A stretch of DNA of 64,000 bases from NCBI RefSeq assembly GCF_011043735.1, contig NZ_JAAKGV010000010.1, positions 186,001 through 250,000 of the forward strand. The letters run 5' to 3'. The translations under genes were made by a program, and so were the position numbers. The DNA is from Methylobacterium sp. DB0501 (GTDB lineage: Bacteria; Pseudomonadota; Alphaproteobacteria; Rhizobiales; Beijerinckiaceae). This document shows, in pieces, positions 56,434 through 64,000 of the stretch (within the stretch, counting starts at the first letter, position 1; each line of letters begins with the position of its first letter). The notes beneath the pieces were generated by a model, which did no database searches, was not told the origin of the DNA, and saw only the letters and a program-made list of their open reading frames with translations.

Positions 56434-57015
56434 TTACGCTGCGTCGGCGGAATCGGCCGAGGCGGCCGAATCGGCGTCGCGGCGACGGGCCTGCAGGGCC
56501 GAGACCTTGAGACCGCGCCGAGCCGCGACCGAACGGGGCGAGTCCTCGTTCTTGAGCGCGTCGAAGGTAGCGCGCACGAGGTTGTAGGGGTTCGAGGAGC
56601 CGAGCGACTTCGCCACGACGTCCTGCATGCCCAGCGTCTCGAAGACGGCGCGCATCGGGCCGCCGGCGATGATGCCGGTACCGGCCGGAGCCGCGCGCAG
56701 GATGACCTTGCCGGCGCCGTGACGGCCCTGCACGTCGTGGTGCAGCGTGCGGCCCTCGCGGAGCGCGACGCGGACGAGACCGCGCTTGGCCGCCTCGGTG
56801 GCCTTGCGGATGGCCTCGGGAACCTCACGGGCCTTGCCGTGACCGAAACCGACGCGACCCTTCTGGTCGCCGACGACGACGAGGGCCGCGAAGCCGAAGC
56901 GACGGCCGCCCTTCACCACCTTGGCGACGCGGTTGATGTGGACGAGCTTGTCCACGAACTCGCTGTCGCGCTCCTCGCGGTCGTCGCGGCGACGACCCTC
57001 ACGCTCACGTGCCAT
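56434..57015 (-). CDS. rpsE: 30S ribosomal protein S5
   Basis: A 193-residue uS5. It has the N-terminal double-stranded-RNA-like domain ([26 protein letters not shown]) and the C-terminal domain with [17 protein letters not shown] and [16 protein letters not shown] charged N-terminal extension (Arg/Glu/Asp-rich, about 20 residues) and an Ala/Asp/Ser tail are longer than in E. coli. It contributes to decoding accuracy. It follows rplR after a gap of 156 bases containing a hairpin. Confidence 0.98.
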   Translation of the reverse strand: MAREREGRRRDDREERDSEFVDKLVHINRVAKVVKGGRRFGFAALVVVGDQKGRVGFGHGKAREVPEAIRKATEAAKRGLVRVALREGRTLHHDVQGRHGAGKVILRAAPAGTGIIAGGPMRAVFETLGMQDVVAKSLGSSNPYNLVRATFDALKNEDSPRSVAARRGLKVSALQARRRDADSAASADSADAA

Positions 57016-57083
57016 GTTGTGTGTCCATCGACTGACGCGGGCGGCGGTCCCGCTCGCTGCTTAATTCATCCGCCGGTATGAGA

Positions 57084-57106
57084 GAGGGAGCCTTTCGGGC
57101 CCCCTC
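57084..57106 (-). other. Hairpin between rplR and rpsE
   Basis: On the minus strand GAGGGGGCC and GGCTCCCTC pair over 9 bp (one G-U) around CGAAA. It lies midway in the 156-bp gap. No T-run follows; an mRNA-stability or processing element is possible. Confidence 0.55.
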
Positions 57107-57171
57107 GCCTCATGGGACATCGTGCCGATCCTGGTGGGGCGGCGCGAGAAGCGCCCTCCCCTGTCCGGGGA

Positions 57172-57534
57172 TCAGAAGTCCAGGCCGCCCTCGCGGGCCG
57201 CGTCGGCCAGGGCCTTGACCCGGCCGTGGTAGAGGTAGCCCGAGCGGTCGAAGATGACCTGGCTCACGCCGGCCGCCTTGGCACGCTCCGCCACCAGCTT
57301 GCCGACCTCGGCCGCGGCGGCCTTGTCGGCGCCGGTCTTGAGGCGGGCACGCAGGTCCTTGTCGAGGGTCGACGCGGCGGCCAGGGTATGGCCGGTCGCA
57401 TCGTCGATGACCTGGACGTAGATCTGCTTCGAGGAGCGGAACACCGAGAGCCGCGGACGACCGTTGGCCGCCTTGCGGATCGCCCGCCGGACGCGCGCCC
57501 GGCGCCGATCGAGCAGTTCGATTTTGCGAGACAT
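57172..57534 (-). CDS. rplR: 50S ribosomal protein L18
   Basis: A 120-residue uL18 that binds 5S rRNA. Typical are the basic N-terminus with [19 protein letters not shown], the core [20 protein letters not shown], and the C-terminal end [21 protein letters not shown]. It starts 9 bases after rplF. Confidence 0.97.
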   Translation of the reverse strand: MSRKIELLDRRRARVRRAIRKAANGRPRLSVFRSSKQIYVQVIDDATGHTLAAASTLDKDLRARLKTGADKAAAAEVGKLVAERAKAAGVSQVIFDRSGYLYHGRVKALADAAREGGLDF

Positions 57535-57543
57535 CGGCCGTCC

Positions 57544-58077
57544 TTACTTCTTCTTGCCTTCCTTGCGGAAGATGAACTCGCCGGCGTACTTGACACCCTT
57601 GCCCTTGTAGGGCTCCGGGCCGCGATAGTCGCGGATCTCAGCCGCCACCTGGCCGACGCGCTGCTTGTCGATGCCGGTGACGATGATCTCGACCGGCCGC
57701 GGGGTGACGATCGAGATCCCCTCCGGGATCGCGTACTCGATGTCGTGGCTGTAGCCGAGCGACAGCTTGAGCACCTTGCCGGCAACCGCGGCACGGTAAC
57801 CGACGCCGTTGATCTCGAGCTTCTTCTCGTAGCCCTTGGTCACGCCCTCGACCAGGTTCGACACCTGGGCGCGGGAGAGGCCCCACATCGCGCGGGCCTC
57901 CTTGGTTTGCGAACGCGGCTGGACCGAGATCGCGCCGTTCTCGTGAGCCACCGACACCTGGTCGGGGACGCGGAACTGCAGCTCGCCCTTCTGGCCCTTG
58001 ATCTTCACGTTCTGGCCGTCGACGGTGGCGGTCACGCCGGCCGGGACGGTCACGGGCTTCTTGCCTACGCGGGACAT
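57544..58077 (-). CDS. rplF: 50S ribosomal protein L6
   Basis: A 177-residue uL6 with two repeated alpha/beta domains. [20 protein letters not shown] begins the first, and the second ends with the rRNA-binding block [17 protein letters not shown] and a Lys-rich tail. It lies near the factor-binding site of the large subunit. Gap to rpsH is 36 bases. Confidence 0.98.
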   Translation of the reverse strand: MSRVGKKPVTVPAGVTATVDGQNVKIKGQKGELQFRVPDQVSVAHENGAISVQPRSQTKEARAMWGLSRAQVSNLVEGVTKGYEKKLEINGVGYRAAVAGKVLKLSLGYSHDIEYAIPEGISIVTPRPVEIIVTGIDKQRVGQVAAEIRDYRGPEPYKGKGVKYAGEFIFRKEGKKK

Positions 58078-58113
58078 GCTCGTCTTTCCTTTTCGGCTGT
58101 CAGGGTCTGCAGG

Positions 58114-58509
58114 TCAGAAGACCTTGCAGAGCACCTCGCCGCCGACGTTGCGCTCGCGCGCCTCGTGGTCGGCCATGACGCCCTGAGGGGTGGAGACGAT
58201 GGTGATGCCCAGGCCGTCGGCGACGCGCGGCAGGGTATCGACCGACGAGTAGACCCGGCGGCCGGGCTTGGAGACGCGCTCGATCGAGCGGATCACCGGC
58301 TGGCCGTCGAAGTACTTGAGCTCGATGGCGAACTCGGTCCGCCCGTTGCCGTAATCGGTCGTGGCGTAGTCGCGGATGTAGCCCTCGGACTTGAGGACGT
58401 CGAGGACGCGGGCCCGCAGCTTGGAGCCGGGGGTCTGCACGACGTTGCGACGACGCATCTGGCCGTTGCGGATGCGGGTGAGCATATCGCCCACGGGATC
58501 GTTGATCAT
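58114..58509 (-). CDS. rpsH: 30S ribosomal protein S8
   Basis: A 131-residue uS8, starting [16 protein letters not shown] and ending in the conserved C-terminal region (ISxP type, seen as [20 protein letters not shown], then GGEVLCKVF). In E. coli this protein represses the spc operon by binding its mRNA; whether that happens here cannot be seen. It starts 16 bases after rpsN. Confidence 0.98.
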   Translation of the reverse strand: MINDPVGDMLTRIRNGQMRRRNVVQTPGSKLRARVLDVLKSEGYIRDYATTDYGNGRTEFAIELKYFDGQPVIRSIERVSKPGRRVYSSVDTLPRVADGLGITIVSTPQGVMADHEARERNVGGEVLCKVF

Positions 58510-58525
58510 CTGTGGCGCCCTCCCC

Positions 58526-58831
58526 TTACCAGCTGGACTTGACCAGGCCCGGGATCAGACCCCGGGATCCCAGGTCGCGCAGGGCGACGCGGGAGATGCC
58601 GAGCTTGCGGTAGTAAGCCCGGGGACGGCCGGTCATCTCGCAGCGGTTGCGGATGCGGGTCGCGCTGGAGTTGCGGGGCAACTCCGCCAGCTTGAGGCGC
58701 GCCTCGAAGCGCTCCTCCATCGACAGCGATTCGTCGTTGGCGGTCGCCAGCAGCGCTTCGCGCTTCGGCGCGTAGCGCTTCACGAGCTCCCGCCGCTGCT
58801 TGTTCTTCTCGATCTTGCTCGTCTTAGCCAT
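58526..58831 (-). CDS. rpsN: 30S ribosomal protein S14 (zinc-free type)
   Basis: A 101-residue uS14 of the long, cysteine-poor type: no CxxC pairs are present apart from a single Cys in [21 protein letters not shown]. Zinc is therefore not needed for folding. It lies in the small-subunit head. Gap to rplE is 41 bases. Confidence 0.97.
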   Translation of the reverse strand: MAKTSKIEKNKQRRELVKRYAPKREALLATANDESLSMEERFEARLKLAELPRNSSATRIRNRCEMTGRPRAYYRKLGISRVALRDLGSRGLIPGLVKSSW

Positions 58832-58872
58832 GTTCTAGCTCTCCAGTGTCCGCGTATGGGGGCGGCGAGCCC

Positions 58873-59439
58873 TCACTGCCGGAACGGGAAGTTGAAGTGC
58901 TTCAGGAGCGCCCGGGCCTCGGCATCGGTCTTGGCGGTGGTCGCCACGACGATGTCCATGCCCCAGGTGTTCTGGGCCTTGTCGTAGTTGATCTCGGGGA
59001 ACACCAGGTGCTCCTTGATCCCGAGGGCGTAGTTGCCGCGGCCGTCGAACGACTTCGGGTTCAGGCCGCGGAAGTCACGCACGCGCGGCAGCGCGATGGT
59101 GATCAGGCGGTCCATGAACTCGTACATCCGCTGCTTGCGCAGCGTGACCTTGCAGCCGATCGGCATGTTCTCGCGGACCTTGAAGGTCGCGATCGCCTTG
59201 CGGGCCCGGGTGATGACCGGCTTCTGGCCGACGATCAGGCCGAGATCCTCGGCCGCCACGGTGGCCTTCTTGGAGTCCTGGGTCGACTCGCCGACACCCA
59301 TGTTGACGACGATCTTCTCGATCGACGGCACCTGCATCGGGTTGGTGTAGCCGAACTCCTCGATCAGCTTCGGACGCACCACTTCCTCGTAGTGCTTCTT
59401 CAGCCGCGGCGTGTAGCCGTCCTTCAGCGCCTCAGCCAT
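58873..59439 (-). CDS. rplE: 50S ribosomal protein L5
   Basis: A 188-residue uL5 that binds 5S rRNA and contacts P-site tRNA. Family marks are [36 protein letters not shown], and [20 protein letters not shown]. Its start overlaps the end of rplX by 8 bases, so the two are coupled. Length is slightly above the 179 of E. coli. Confidence 0.98.
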   Translation of the reverse strand: MAEALKDGYTPRLKKHYEEVVRPKLIEEFGYTNPMQVPSIEKIVVNMGVGESTQDSKKATVAAEDLGLIVGQKPVITRARKAIATFKVRENMPIGCKVTLRKQRMYEFMDRLITIALPRVRDFRGLNPKSFDGRGNYALGIKEHLVFPEINYDKAQNTWGMDIVVATTAKTDAEARALLKHFNFPFRQ

Positions 59440-59749
59440 CGATCAGATCTCCCGAGCGCTTCGCGAAGCGAACCTTGCGCCCGTCTTCCAGAATGCGAAA
59501 ACCAACCCGGGTGGGCTTGCCGTCCTTGGGGTCGGCGACCGCCAGGTTCGACAGGTGGATCGCCGCCTCCTTGGAGATGATCCCGCCCTCGGAGGTCTGG
59601 GTCTGGCGCGTATGGCGCTTCACCAGGTTGATCCCCCGGACCAGGGCGCGGTCTTCCTTCGGCATCACCTGGATGACCTCGCCGGTGCGACCCTTGTCGC
59701 GGCCGGTCAGGACGACGACCTTGTCGCCCTTCTTCACCTTCGCAGCCAT
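59432..59749 (-). CDS. rplX: 50S ribosomal protein L24
   Basis: A 105-residue uL24 with the KOW motif near the N-terminus ([20 protein letters not shown]) and [20 protein letters not shown]. It is an assembly initiator of the large subunit. Its ATG shares one base with the rplN stop (TAATG) and its end overlaps rplE by 8 bases. Confidence 0.97.
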   Translation of the reverse strand: MAAKVKKGDKVVVLTGRDKGRTGEVIQVMPKEDRALVRGINLVKRHTRQTQTSEGGIISKEAAIHLSNLAVADPKDGKPTRVGFRILEDGRKVRFAKRSGDLIDG

Positions 59750-60117
59750 TACAGCACCTCCGGCGCCAGCGAGATGATCTTCATGTGATTGCGAGCGCGC
59801 AGCTCACGCGGCACGGGCCCGAAGATACGGGTTCCGACCGGCTCCTTCTGGTTGTTGATCAGCACCGCCGCGTTGCGGTCGAAGCGGATCACCGAACCGT
59901 CGGCCCGACGGACATCCTTGGCGGTACGAACGACGACCGCCTTCATGACGTCGCCCTTCTTCACGCGGCCCCGCGGAATCGCCTCCTTCACCGACACCAC
60001 GATGATGTCGCCGACACCGGCATACTTGCGCTTGGAACCGCCGAGCACCTTGATGCACATCACGCGACGTGCGCCGGAATTGTCGGCGACGTCCAGATTC
60101 GTCTGCATCTGGATCAC
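59749..60117 (-). CDS. rplN: 50S ribosomal protein L14
   Basis: A 122-residue uL14, beginning [20 protein letters not shown], with [19 protein letters not shown] and the C-terminal [11 protein letters not shown]. The start is a GTG at 60117 with AGGAAAGG about 11 bases upstream. It is the first gene after a 326-bp gap with a terminator-like hairpin, so it probably starts a separately controlled spc transcript. Confidence 0.98.
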   Translation of the reverse strand: MIQMQTNLDVADNSGARRVMCIKVLGGSKRKYAGVGDIIVVSVKEAIPRGRVKKGDVMKAVVVRTAKDVRRADGSVIRFDRNAAVLINNQKEPVGTRIFGPVPRELRARNHMKIISLAPEVL

Positions 60118-60443
60118 GGCCTAACGCCCTTTCCTTGTTTCAGGCAGGTCTCCGGAGGGCAGGATTGCCCGGCGGACGGCAGCCTGATGGGGATCTCGCG
60201 TCCCCGTCCATTAAAAGACCGCGCAGCAGGGCGATCACTCGCTCTGGCGCGGTCAACGAACGCGATGAGGAGCGCGTCACACGCCCCTCATGTTTCGGTG
60301 GAGGTCGGCCGATTACACCGGATCGACCTCGTTGGCAAGGAGTCGGAGCGGCAAAAGGCGCTCCGTCCCGACAAGGGGCCGGAGCAACGACAGCCGCTTC
60401 GGCCCCCCGCCGGGCGTGGGGGACGCCGCGAGGGCGCCCCGCC
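60118..60443. other. 326-bp gap splitting the S10 and spc gene blocks
   Basis: rpsQ and rplN are usually only a few bases apart in proteobacteria; here 326 bases separate them. The gap holds a terminator-like hairpin (60213-60254) and several GC-rich repeats near rpsQ. TTGACC occurs just at the outer edge of the hairpin on the minus strand, but no good -10 follows at 17 bases; TTTAAT after the stem is another possible -10. No coding frame is convincing. Confidence 0.6.
60213..60254 (-). terminator. Terminator-like hairpin between rpsQ and rplN
   Basis: On the minus strand GACCGCGC (60254-60247) pairs perfectly with GCGCGGTC (60224-60217). Inner bases GAGCGA/TCGCCC and neighbours add partial pairing around TGAT, and TTTT follows directly. 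It lies about 190 bases after rpsQ and 96 before rplN. Confidence 0.65.
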
Positions 60444-60698
60444 TTACGCCTCGGCGGTCGCGACGGCCTCGCCCTCGACCAGCTTCCAGGTCTTGAGCTT
60501 GGAATAGGGCCGCGACTCCTCGATGAACACCTGCTGGCCGACCTTGGCCACGTTGTTCTCGTCGTGGGCGTGGTAGTTCTTCGACCGACGGATGGTCTTC
60601 TTCATCACCGGGTGGGTGAAGCGACGCTCCACCTTCACGACGATGGTCTTGTCCTGCTTGTCGCTGACGACGACGCCCTGCAGCACGCGCTTCGGCAT
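60444..60698 (-). CDS. rpsQ: 30S ribosomal protein S17
   Basis: An 84-residue uS17, starting [20 protein letters not shown], with [23 protein letters not shown] as its rRNA-binding core. It is a primary binder of 16S rRNA. It follows rpmC by 13 bases and is the last gene of the S10 block before the long gap. Confidence 0.97.
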   Translation of the reverse strand: MPKRVLQGVVVSDKQDKTIVVKVERRFTHPVMKKTIRRSKNYHAHDENNVAKVGQQVFIEESRPYSKLKTWKLVEGEAVATAEA

Positions 60699-60711
60699 GG
60701 TATTGACTCCC

Positions 60712-60927
60712 TTAGCCCTGCGCCGCCTGCAGCGTCTTCTGGCGCTGCAGGGTGCGGACGCGGGCGATGTCGCGGCGCACTTCGCGCACCCGGGCGACGT
60801 TCTCGAGCTGACCCGTGGCCCGCTGGAAGCGCAGGTTGAACTGCTCCTTCTTCAGGTTCAGGAGCTCTTCGCCGAGCTGATCCGGCGACAGCGCGCTCAG
60901 GTCAGACAGCCTCTGGCTCGACTTCAT
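60712..60927 (-). CDS. rpmC: 50S ribosomal protein L29
   Basis: A 71-residue uL29, two long antiparallel helices ([23 protein letters not shown] and [18 protein letters not shown]). It lies at the exit tunnel next to L23 and takes part in the docking site for trigger factor. I use the ATG at 60927 (MKSSQRLSD); the frame stays open upstream but only as a shadow of rplP. Confidence 0.95.
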   Translation of the reverse strand: MKSSQRLSDLSALSPDQLGEELLNLKKEQFNLRFQRATGQLENVARVREVRRDIARVRTLQRQKTLQAAQG

Positions 60928-60941
60928 CTCGAATATTCTCC

Positions 60942-61355
60942 TCAGTCGGCGATGCGCTGGATGAAGCGCGTGCGGACCGGCAGCTTGGCGGCACCCAGGC
61001 GCAGCGCCTCGCGGGCGATGTCCTCGGCCACGCCGTCGATCTCGAACATGATGCGACCCGGATGCACGCGGGCCGCCCAGTATTCGGGCGCACCCTTGCC
61101 GGAGCCCATGCGGACTTCGGTCGGCTTCGCGGTCACGGGGACGTCGGGGAAGATCCGGATCCAGACCCGGCCCTGACGCTTCATCTCGCGGGTGATCGCA
61201 CGGCGGGCCGCCTCGATCTGACGCGCGGTGATCCGCTCCGGCTCCATGGCCTTGAGGCCGTAGGCGCCGAAATTCAGGTCGGTCCCGCCCTTCGCGGCGC
61301 CGTGGATGCGGCCCTTGAACTGCTTGCGGAACTTCGTCTTCTTGGGTTGCAGCAT
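60942..61355 (-). CDS. rplP: 50S ribosomal protein L16
   Basis: A 137-residue uL16, beginning [19 protein letters not shown], with the arginine-rich loop [18 protein letters not shown] and [20 protein letters not shown]. It organises the A-site tRNA contact of the large subunit. It starts 40 bases after rpsC and 14 before rpmC. Confidence 0.98.
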   Translation of the reverse strand: MLQPKKTKFRKQFKGRIHGAAKGGTDLNFGAYGLKAMEPERITARQIEAARRAITREMKRQGRVWIRIFPDVPVTAKPTEVRMGSGKGAPEYWAARVHPGRIMFEIDGVAEDIAREALRLGAAKLPVRTRFIQRIAD

Positions 61356-61395
61356 GGCAGCCTCTCAAAACTGAAGGGCGGGGGAAGCGCGGCCC

Positions 61396-62127
61396 TTAGG
61401 CCGCGTCCCGTCCGCCGCGCTCGCCGCGCTCGCGGTCACGACGTCCGCCGGAACGGCCGCCCTCCTCGTGCGCGCGCTTGTCCTGGGCCATCGGGTCGTG
61501 CTCGAGGATCTCGCCCTTGAACACCCACACCTTGATGCCGCAGGTGCCGTAGGTGGTGAACGCCGTGGCCGTGCCGTAATCGACGTCGGCGCGCAGGGTG
61601 TGCAGGGGCACGCGGCCCTCGCGGTACCATTCGAGCCGGGCGATCTCGGCGCCGCCGAGGCGACCGGAGCAGTTGATGCGGATGCCCTCGGCGCCGAGAC
61701 GCATCGCCGACTGCACGGCACGCTTCATGGCGCGACGGAAGGCGACGCGGCGCTCGAGCTGCTGGGCGATCGAGTCGGCCACCAGGGTGGCGTCGATCTC
61801 GGGCTTGCGCACCTCGACGATGTTGATCGTCACGTCGGCCTTGGTCATCGAGTTGACCAGCTTGCGCAGCTTCTCGATGTCCGCGCCCTTCTTGCCGATC
61901 ACCACGCCCGGACGGCCCGAGTGGATGGTGACGCGGCACTTCTTGTGCGGACGCTCGATGACGATCTTGGAGACCGCGGCCTGCTTGAGCTGCTTGAGCA
62001 GCGCTTTGCGGATCGCGACGTCCTCATGCATCAGGCGAGCGTACTCGCCCTTGTTGGCGTACCAGCGCGAGTCCCAGGTCCGGTTGATGCCGAGACGGAG
62101 ACCGATCGGATTGACTTTCTGACCCAT
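61396..62127 (-). CDS. rpsC: 30S ribosomal protein S3
   Basis: A 243-residue uS3, starting [20 protein letters not shown]. The KH domain carries [16 protein letters not shown], and the C-terminal domain carries [32 protein letters not shown] charged tail of about 30 residues (Arg/Glu/Gly-rich) goes beyond the E. coli length. It lies at the mRNA entry channel and helps helicase activity. Confidence 0.98.
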   Translation of the reverse strand: MGQKVNPIGLRLGINRTWDSRWYANKGEYARLMHEDVAIRKALLKQLKQAAVSKIVIERPHKKCRVTIHSGRPGVVIGKKGADIEKLRKLVNSMTKADVTINIVEVRKPEIDATLVADSIAQQLERRVAFRRAMKRAVQSAMRLGAEGIRINCSGRLGGAEIARLEWYREGRVPLHTLRADVDYGTATAFTTYGTCGIKVWVFKGEILEHDPMAQDKRAHEEGGRSGGRRDRERGERGGRDAA

Positions 62128-62137
62128 CGATCCCTCC

Positions 62138-62521
62138 TCAGGCCGCCTCGGCCGGGACTTCGCGCACCACGATGGTGAGGTTCGCGAACGGCTTCAGGAT
62201 GCGGGCGCCACGGCCGCGGGCGCGGGCGTGGAAGCGCTTCAGGACGAGCGCCTTGCCGACATAGGCCTCCTTCACGACGAGATCGTCCACGTCCAGGTCG
62301 TGGTTGTTCTCGGCGTTGGCGATCGCGCTCTCGAGGCACTTGCGGACGTCGACCGCGATCCGCTTGCGCGAGAACTGCAGGTCGGCGAGCGCGGTAGAGA
62401 CCTTCTTGCCCCGGATCAGCTGAGCCACGAGGTTCAGCTTCTGCGGGCTGACGCGCAGCATGCGCGCCACGGCCTTGGCCTCGTTCTCGGGGAGCGCGCG
62501 GGGTGCTGCTGCCTTGCCCAT
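62138..62521 (-). CDS. rplV: 50S ribosomal protein L22
   Basis: A 127-residue uL22, with [21 protein letters not shown] and the beta-hairpin tip [19 protein letters not shown] that lines the exit tunnel. It starts 1 base after rpsS ends and is 10 bases before rpsC. Confidence 0.97.
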   Translation of the reverse strand: MGKAAAPRALPENEAKAVARMLRVSPQKLNLVAQLIRGKKVSTALADLQFSRKRIAVDVRKCLESAIANAENNHDLDVDDLVVKEAYVGKALVLKRFHARARGRGARILKPFANLTIVVREVPAEAA

Positions 62522-62522
62522 C

Positions 62523-62801
62523 TTAGCGCCTCTTCGCCTTCTTGTCGGCCGCGTGACCGTGGAAGGTGCGGGTCGGCGAGAACTCGCCGAACTTGTGCCC
62601 GACCATCTCCTCGGAGACGTAGACCGGAATGTGCTTCTGCCCGTTGTAGACCCCGAAGGTCAGACCAACGAAATGCGGAAGGATCGTAGAGCGACGGCTC
62701 CAGATCTTGATCACCTCGTTGCGGCTCGCGCCGCGCGCGGCGTCCGCCTTCTTGAGGAGGTAGCCGTCGATGAACGGCCCCTTCCAGATTGAACGTGCCA
62801 T
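62523..62801 (-). CDS. rpsS: 30S ribosomal protein S19
   Basis: A 92-residue uS19, starting [18 protein letters not shown], with [21 protein letters not shown] and [20 protein letters not shown]. It forms a head complex with S13. Gap to rplB is 12 bases. Confidence 0.98.
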   Translation of the reverse strand: MARSIWKGPFIDGYLLKKADAARGASRNEVIKIWSRRSTILPHFVGLTFGVYNGQKHIPVYVSEEMVGHKFGEFSPTRTFHGHAADKKAKRR

Positions 62802-62813
62802 GGGACGAAGCCC

Positions 62814-63650
62814 TTACTTCTTGCGGTTGTGGCGGCTCGACACGATGAACGTGTCGGTGCGCTTGTTCGAGCGGGTCTTCTTGCCCTTCGTGGGGATACC
62901 CCACGGTGTGACCGGATGACGACCGCCCGAGGTGCGACCCTCGCCGCCGCCGTGCGGGTGGTCGATCGGATTCATCGCGACACCGCGGTTGTGCGGGCGC
63001 TTGCCGAGCCAGCGGTTGCGGCCCGCCTTGCCGAGCGAGATGTTCATGTGGTCGGGGTTCGAGACCGCGCCCACCGTGGCGTAGCACTGGCCGTGCACCA
63101 GGCGCTGCTCGCCAGAGTTCAGGCGCAGCGTGACGTAACCCTGGTCGCGGCCGACGATCTGGGCGTAGTTGCCCGCGGACCGGGCGATCGCCCCGCCCTT
63201 TCCGATCTTCAGCTCGACGTTGTGCACGATCGTGCCGACCGGCATGTTGCCGAGCGGCATGGCATTGCCCGGCTTGATGTCGACCTGCTCGCCCGAGACC
63301 ACCCGGTCGCCGGCCTTCACGCGCTGCGGCGCCAGGATGTAGCTCTGCGCTCCACCCTCGTACGACACCAGCGCGATGAACGCCGTGCGGTTGGGATCGT
63401 ACTCGATCCGCTCGACGGTGCCGACCTTGCCGGCGTGCTCACGCCGCTTGAAGTCGATGTTGCGCAACGTCCGCTTGTGACCGCCGCCTCGGAACCGCAC
63501 TGTGATGCGGCCGAGGTTGTTGCGGCCGCCGGTGGACGACTTGCCCACCGTCAGCGACTTGACCGGCTTGCCCTTGTAGAGCTCCGAACGGTCGACGATC
63601 ACGAGCTGGCGAAGGCTCGGCGTGACCGGCTTGAATGTCTTCAAAGCCAT
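62814..63650 (-). CDS. rplB: 50S ribosomal protein L2
   Basis: A 278-residue uL2. The OB-like and SH3-like domains are complete, and the peptidyl-transferase-near loop is in [17 protein letters not shown], including the essential histidine. The basic tail is [22 protein letters not shown]. It is needed for subunit joining and tRNA binding. It follows rplW by 26 bases. Confidence 0.99.
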   Translation of the reverse strand: MALKTFKPVTPSLRQLVIVDRSELYKGKPVKSLTVGKSSTGGRNNLGRITVRFRGGGHKRTLRNIDFKRREHAGKVGTVERIEYDPNRTAFIALVSYEGGAQSYILAPQRVKAGDRVVSGEQVDIKPGNAMPLGNMPVGTIVHNVELKIGKGGAIARSAGNYAQIVGRDQGYVTLRLNSGEQRLVHGQCYATVGAVSNPDHMNISLGKAGRNRWLGKRPHNRGVAMNPIDHPHGGGEGRTSGGRHPVTPWGIPTKGKKTRSNKRTDTFIVSSRHNRKK

Positions 63651-63676
63651 TGGCTTGTTCCCTTACGCCGTTCCCC

Positions 63677-63973
63677 TCAGAGCCCGGTCGTGACGTCGAT
63701 GGTCTGGCCCTCTTCGAGGGTGACGATCGCCTTCTTCACGTCCGAACGCTGGCCGCGCTGACCGCGGAACATCTTGGTCTTGCCCTTGGTGACGAGCGTG
63801 TTGACGCTCTTCACCTTGACCTCGAACAGCTTCTCGACCGCTTCCTTGATCTGCGGCTTGGTCGCCTTCGGGGCCACCCGGAACACAACCTTGTTGAGCT
63901 CCGAGAGGTTCGTCGCCTTCTCGGTGATGACCGGGGAGACGATCACGTCGTAGTGGCGCGGATCAGCGCTCAT
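63677..63973 (-). CDS. rplW: 50S ribosomal protein L23
   Basis: A 98-residue uL23 with [19 protein letters not shown], the alpha/beta core [24 protein letters not shown], and [15 protein letters not shown]. It lies at the tunnel exit and docks trigger factor and SRP. Its ATG overlaps the rplD stop by 4 bases (ATGA). Confidence 0.97.
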   Translation of the reverse strand: MSADPRHYDVIVSPVITEKATNLSELNKVVFRVAPKATKPQIKEAVEKLFEVKVKSVNTLVTKGKTKMFRGQRGQRSDVKKAIVTLEEGQTIDVTTGL

Positions 63974-64000
63974 TTGAATCGCGCCTCCAGCGCATCGACG
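63970..64000 (-). CDS. rplD: 50S ribosomal protein L4, C-terminal end (rest outside window)
   Basis: The last codons read VDALEARFK and then TGA on the minus strand, which matches the usual L4 C-terminus. The stop overlaps the rplW start (ATGA), as in the S10 operon order rplD-rplW. Only nine complete residues are visible. Confidence 0.8.
   Translation of the reverse strand, partial: VDALEARFK

Noticed and set aside
58550..58580. GC-rich palindrome within rpsN as a terminator
   Set aside because: It lies inside the coding sequence and lacks a T-run; likely chance in GC-rich codons.

Overview
The window looks like chromosomal DNA of an alphaproteobacterium close to Methylobacterium/Methylorubrum (Hyphomicrobiales). 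The basis is a very GC-rich coding style with long spurious antisense frames, a bioMNY biotin transporter, an Omp25-like barrel, ilvBN next to ilvC, and the order rplD-rplW-rplB...secY-adk-rpsM-rpsK-rpoA-rplQ. The genus is an inference from gene content and repeat style, not a proven assignment. No tRNA, rRNA, CRISPR array, transposase or phage gene was seen.

Layout. 0-25 kb is metabolic and accessory: an FAH-family sugar-acid enzyme, a double-barrel porin, an OafA-type acyltransferase, an acyl-CoA dehydrogenase, hydrolases and GSTs, an NAD(P)HX dehydratase overlapping a histidine phosphatase, a NicAB-like molybdenum hydroxylase with fused triheme cytochrome c, an FTR1 iron permease, ilvC, a three-gene redox operon (alpha/beta hydrolase fused to a gluconate-dehydrogenase subunit-3 domain, GMC oxidoreductase, SDR) and Dps. 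Two families of dispersed intergenic repeats occur here, two copies each. 25.3-30.3 kb holds two tiny membrane proteins, ilvN and ilvB with a readable leader-peptide attenuator, and bioMNY.

30.5-41.9 kb is one tightly overlapping eight-gene chemosensory operon: CheW, CheR-TPR, CheW, MCP, CheA-REC, CheB and two hybrid histidine kinases. The first six match the parts of the Wsp surface-sensing system, but the WspR diguanylate cyclase is absent and two histidine kinases stand in its place. This is the strongest candidate for an undescribed arrangement. 42.2-47.8 kb has a heavy-metal RND pump (adaptor plus inner-membrane pump, no outer-membrane partner) and an AraC-type regulator.

47.9-64 kb reads on the minus strand: a type Ic aspartate aminotransferase, a PepSY protein, then the S10-spc-alpha ribosomal cluster from the end of rplD to rplQ. 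The cluster carries three oddities: a terminator-like hairpin in a 326-bp gap between rpsQ and rplN, a metallo-beta-lactamase-fold gene between rpsK and rpoA, and a pair of overlapping perfect hairpins between rpoA and rplQ.
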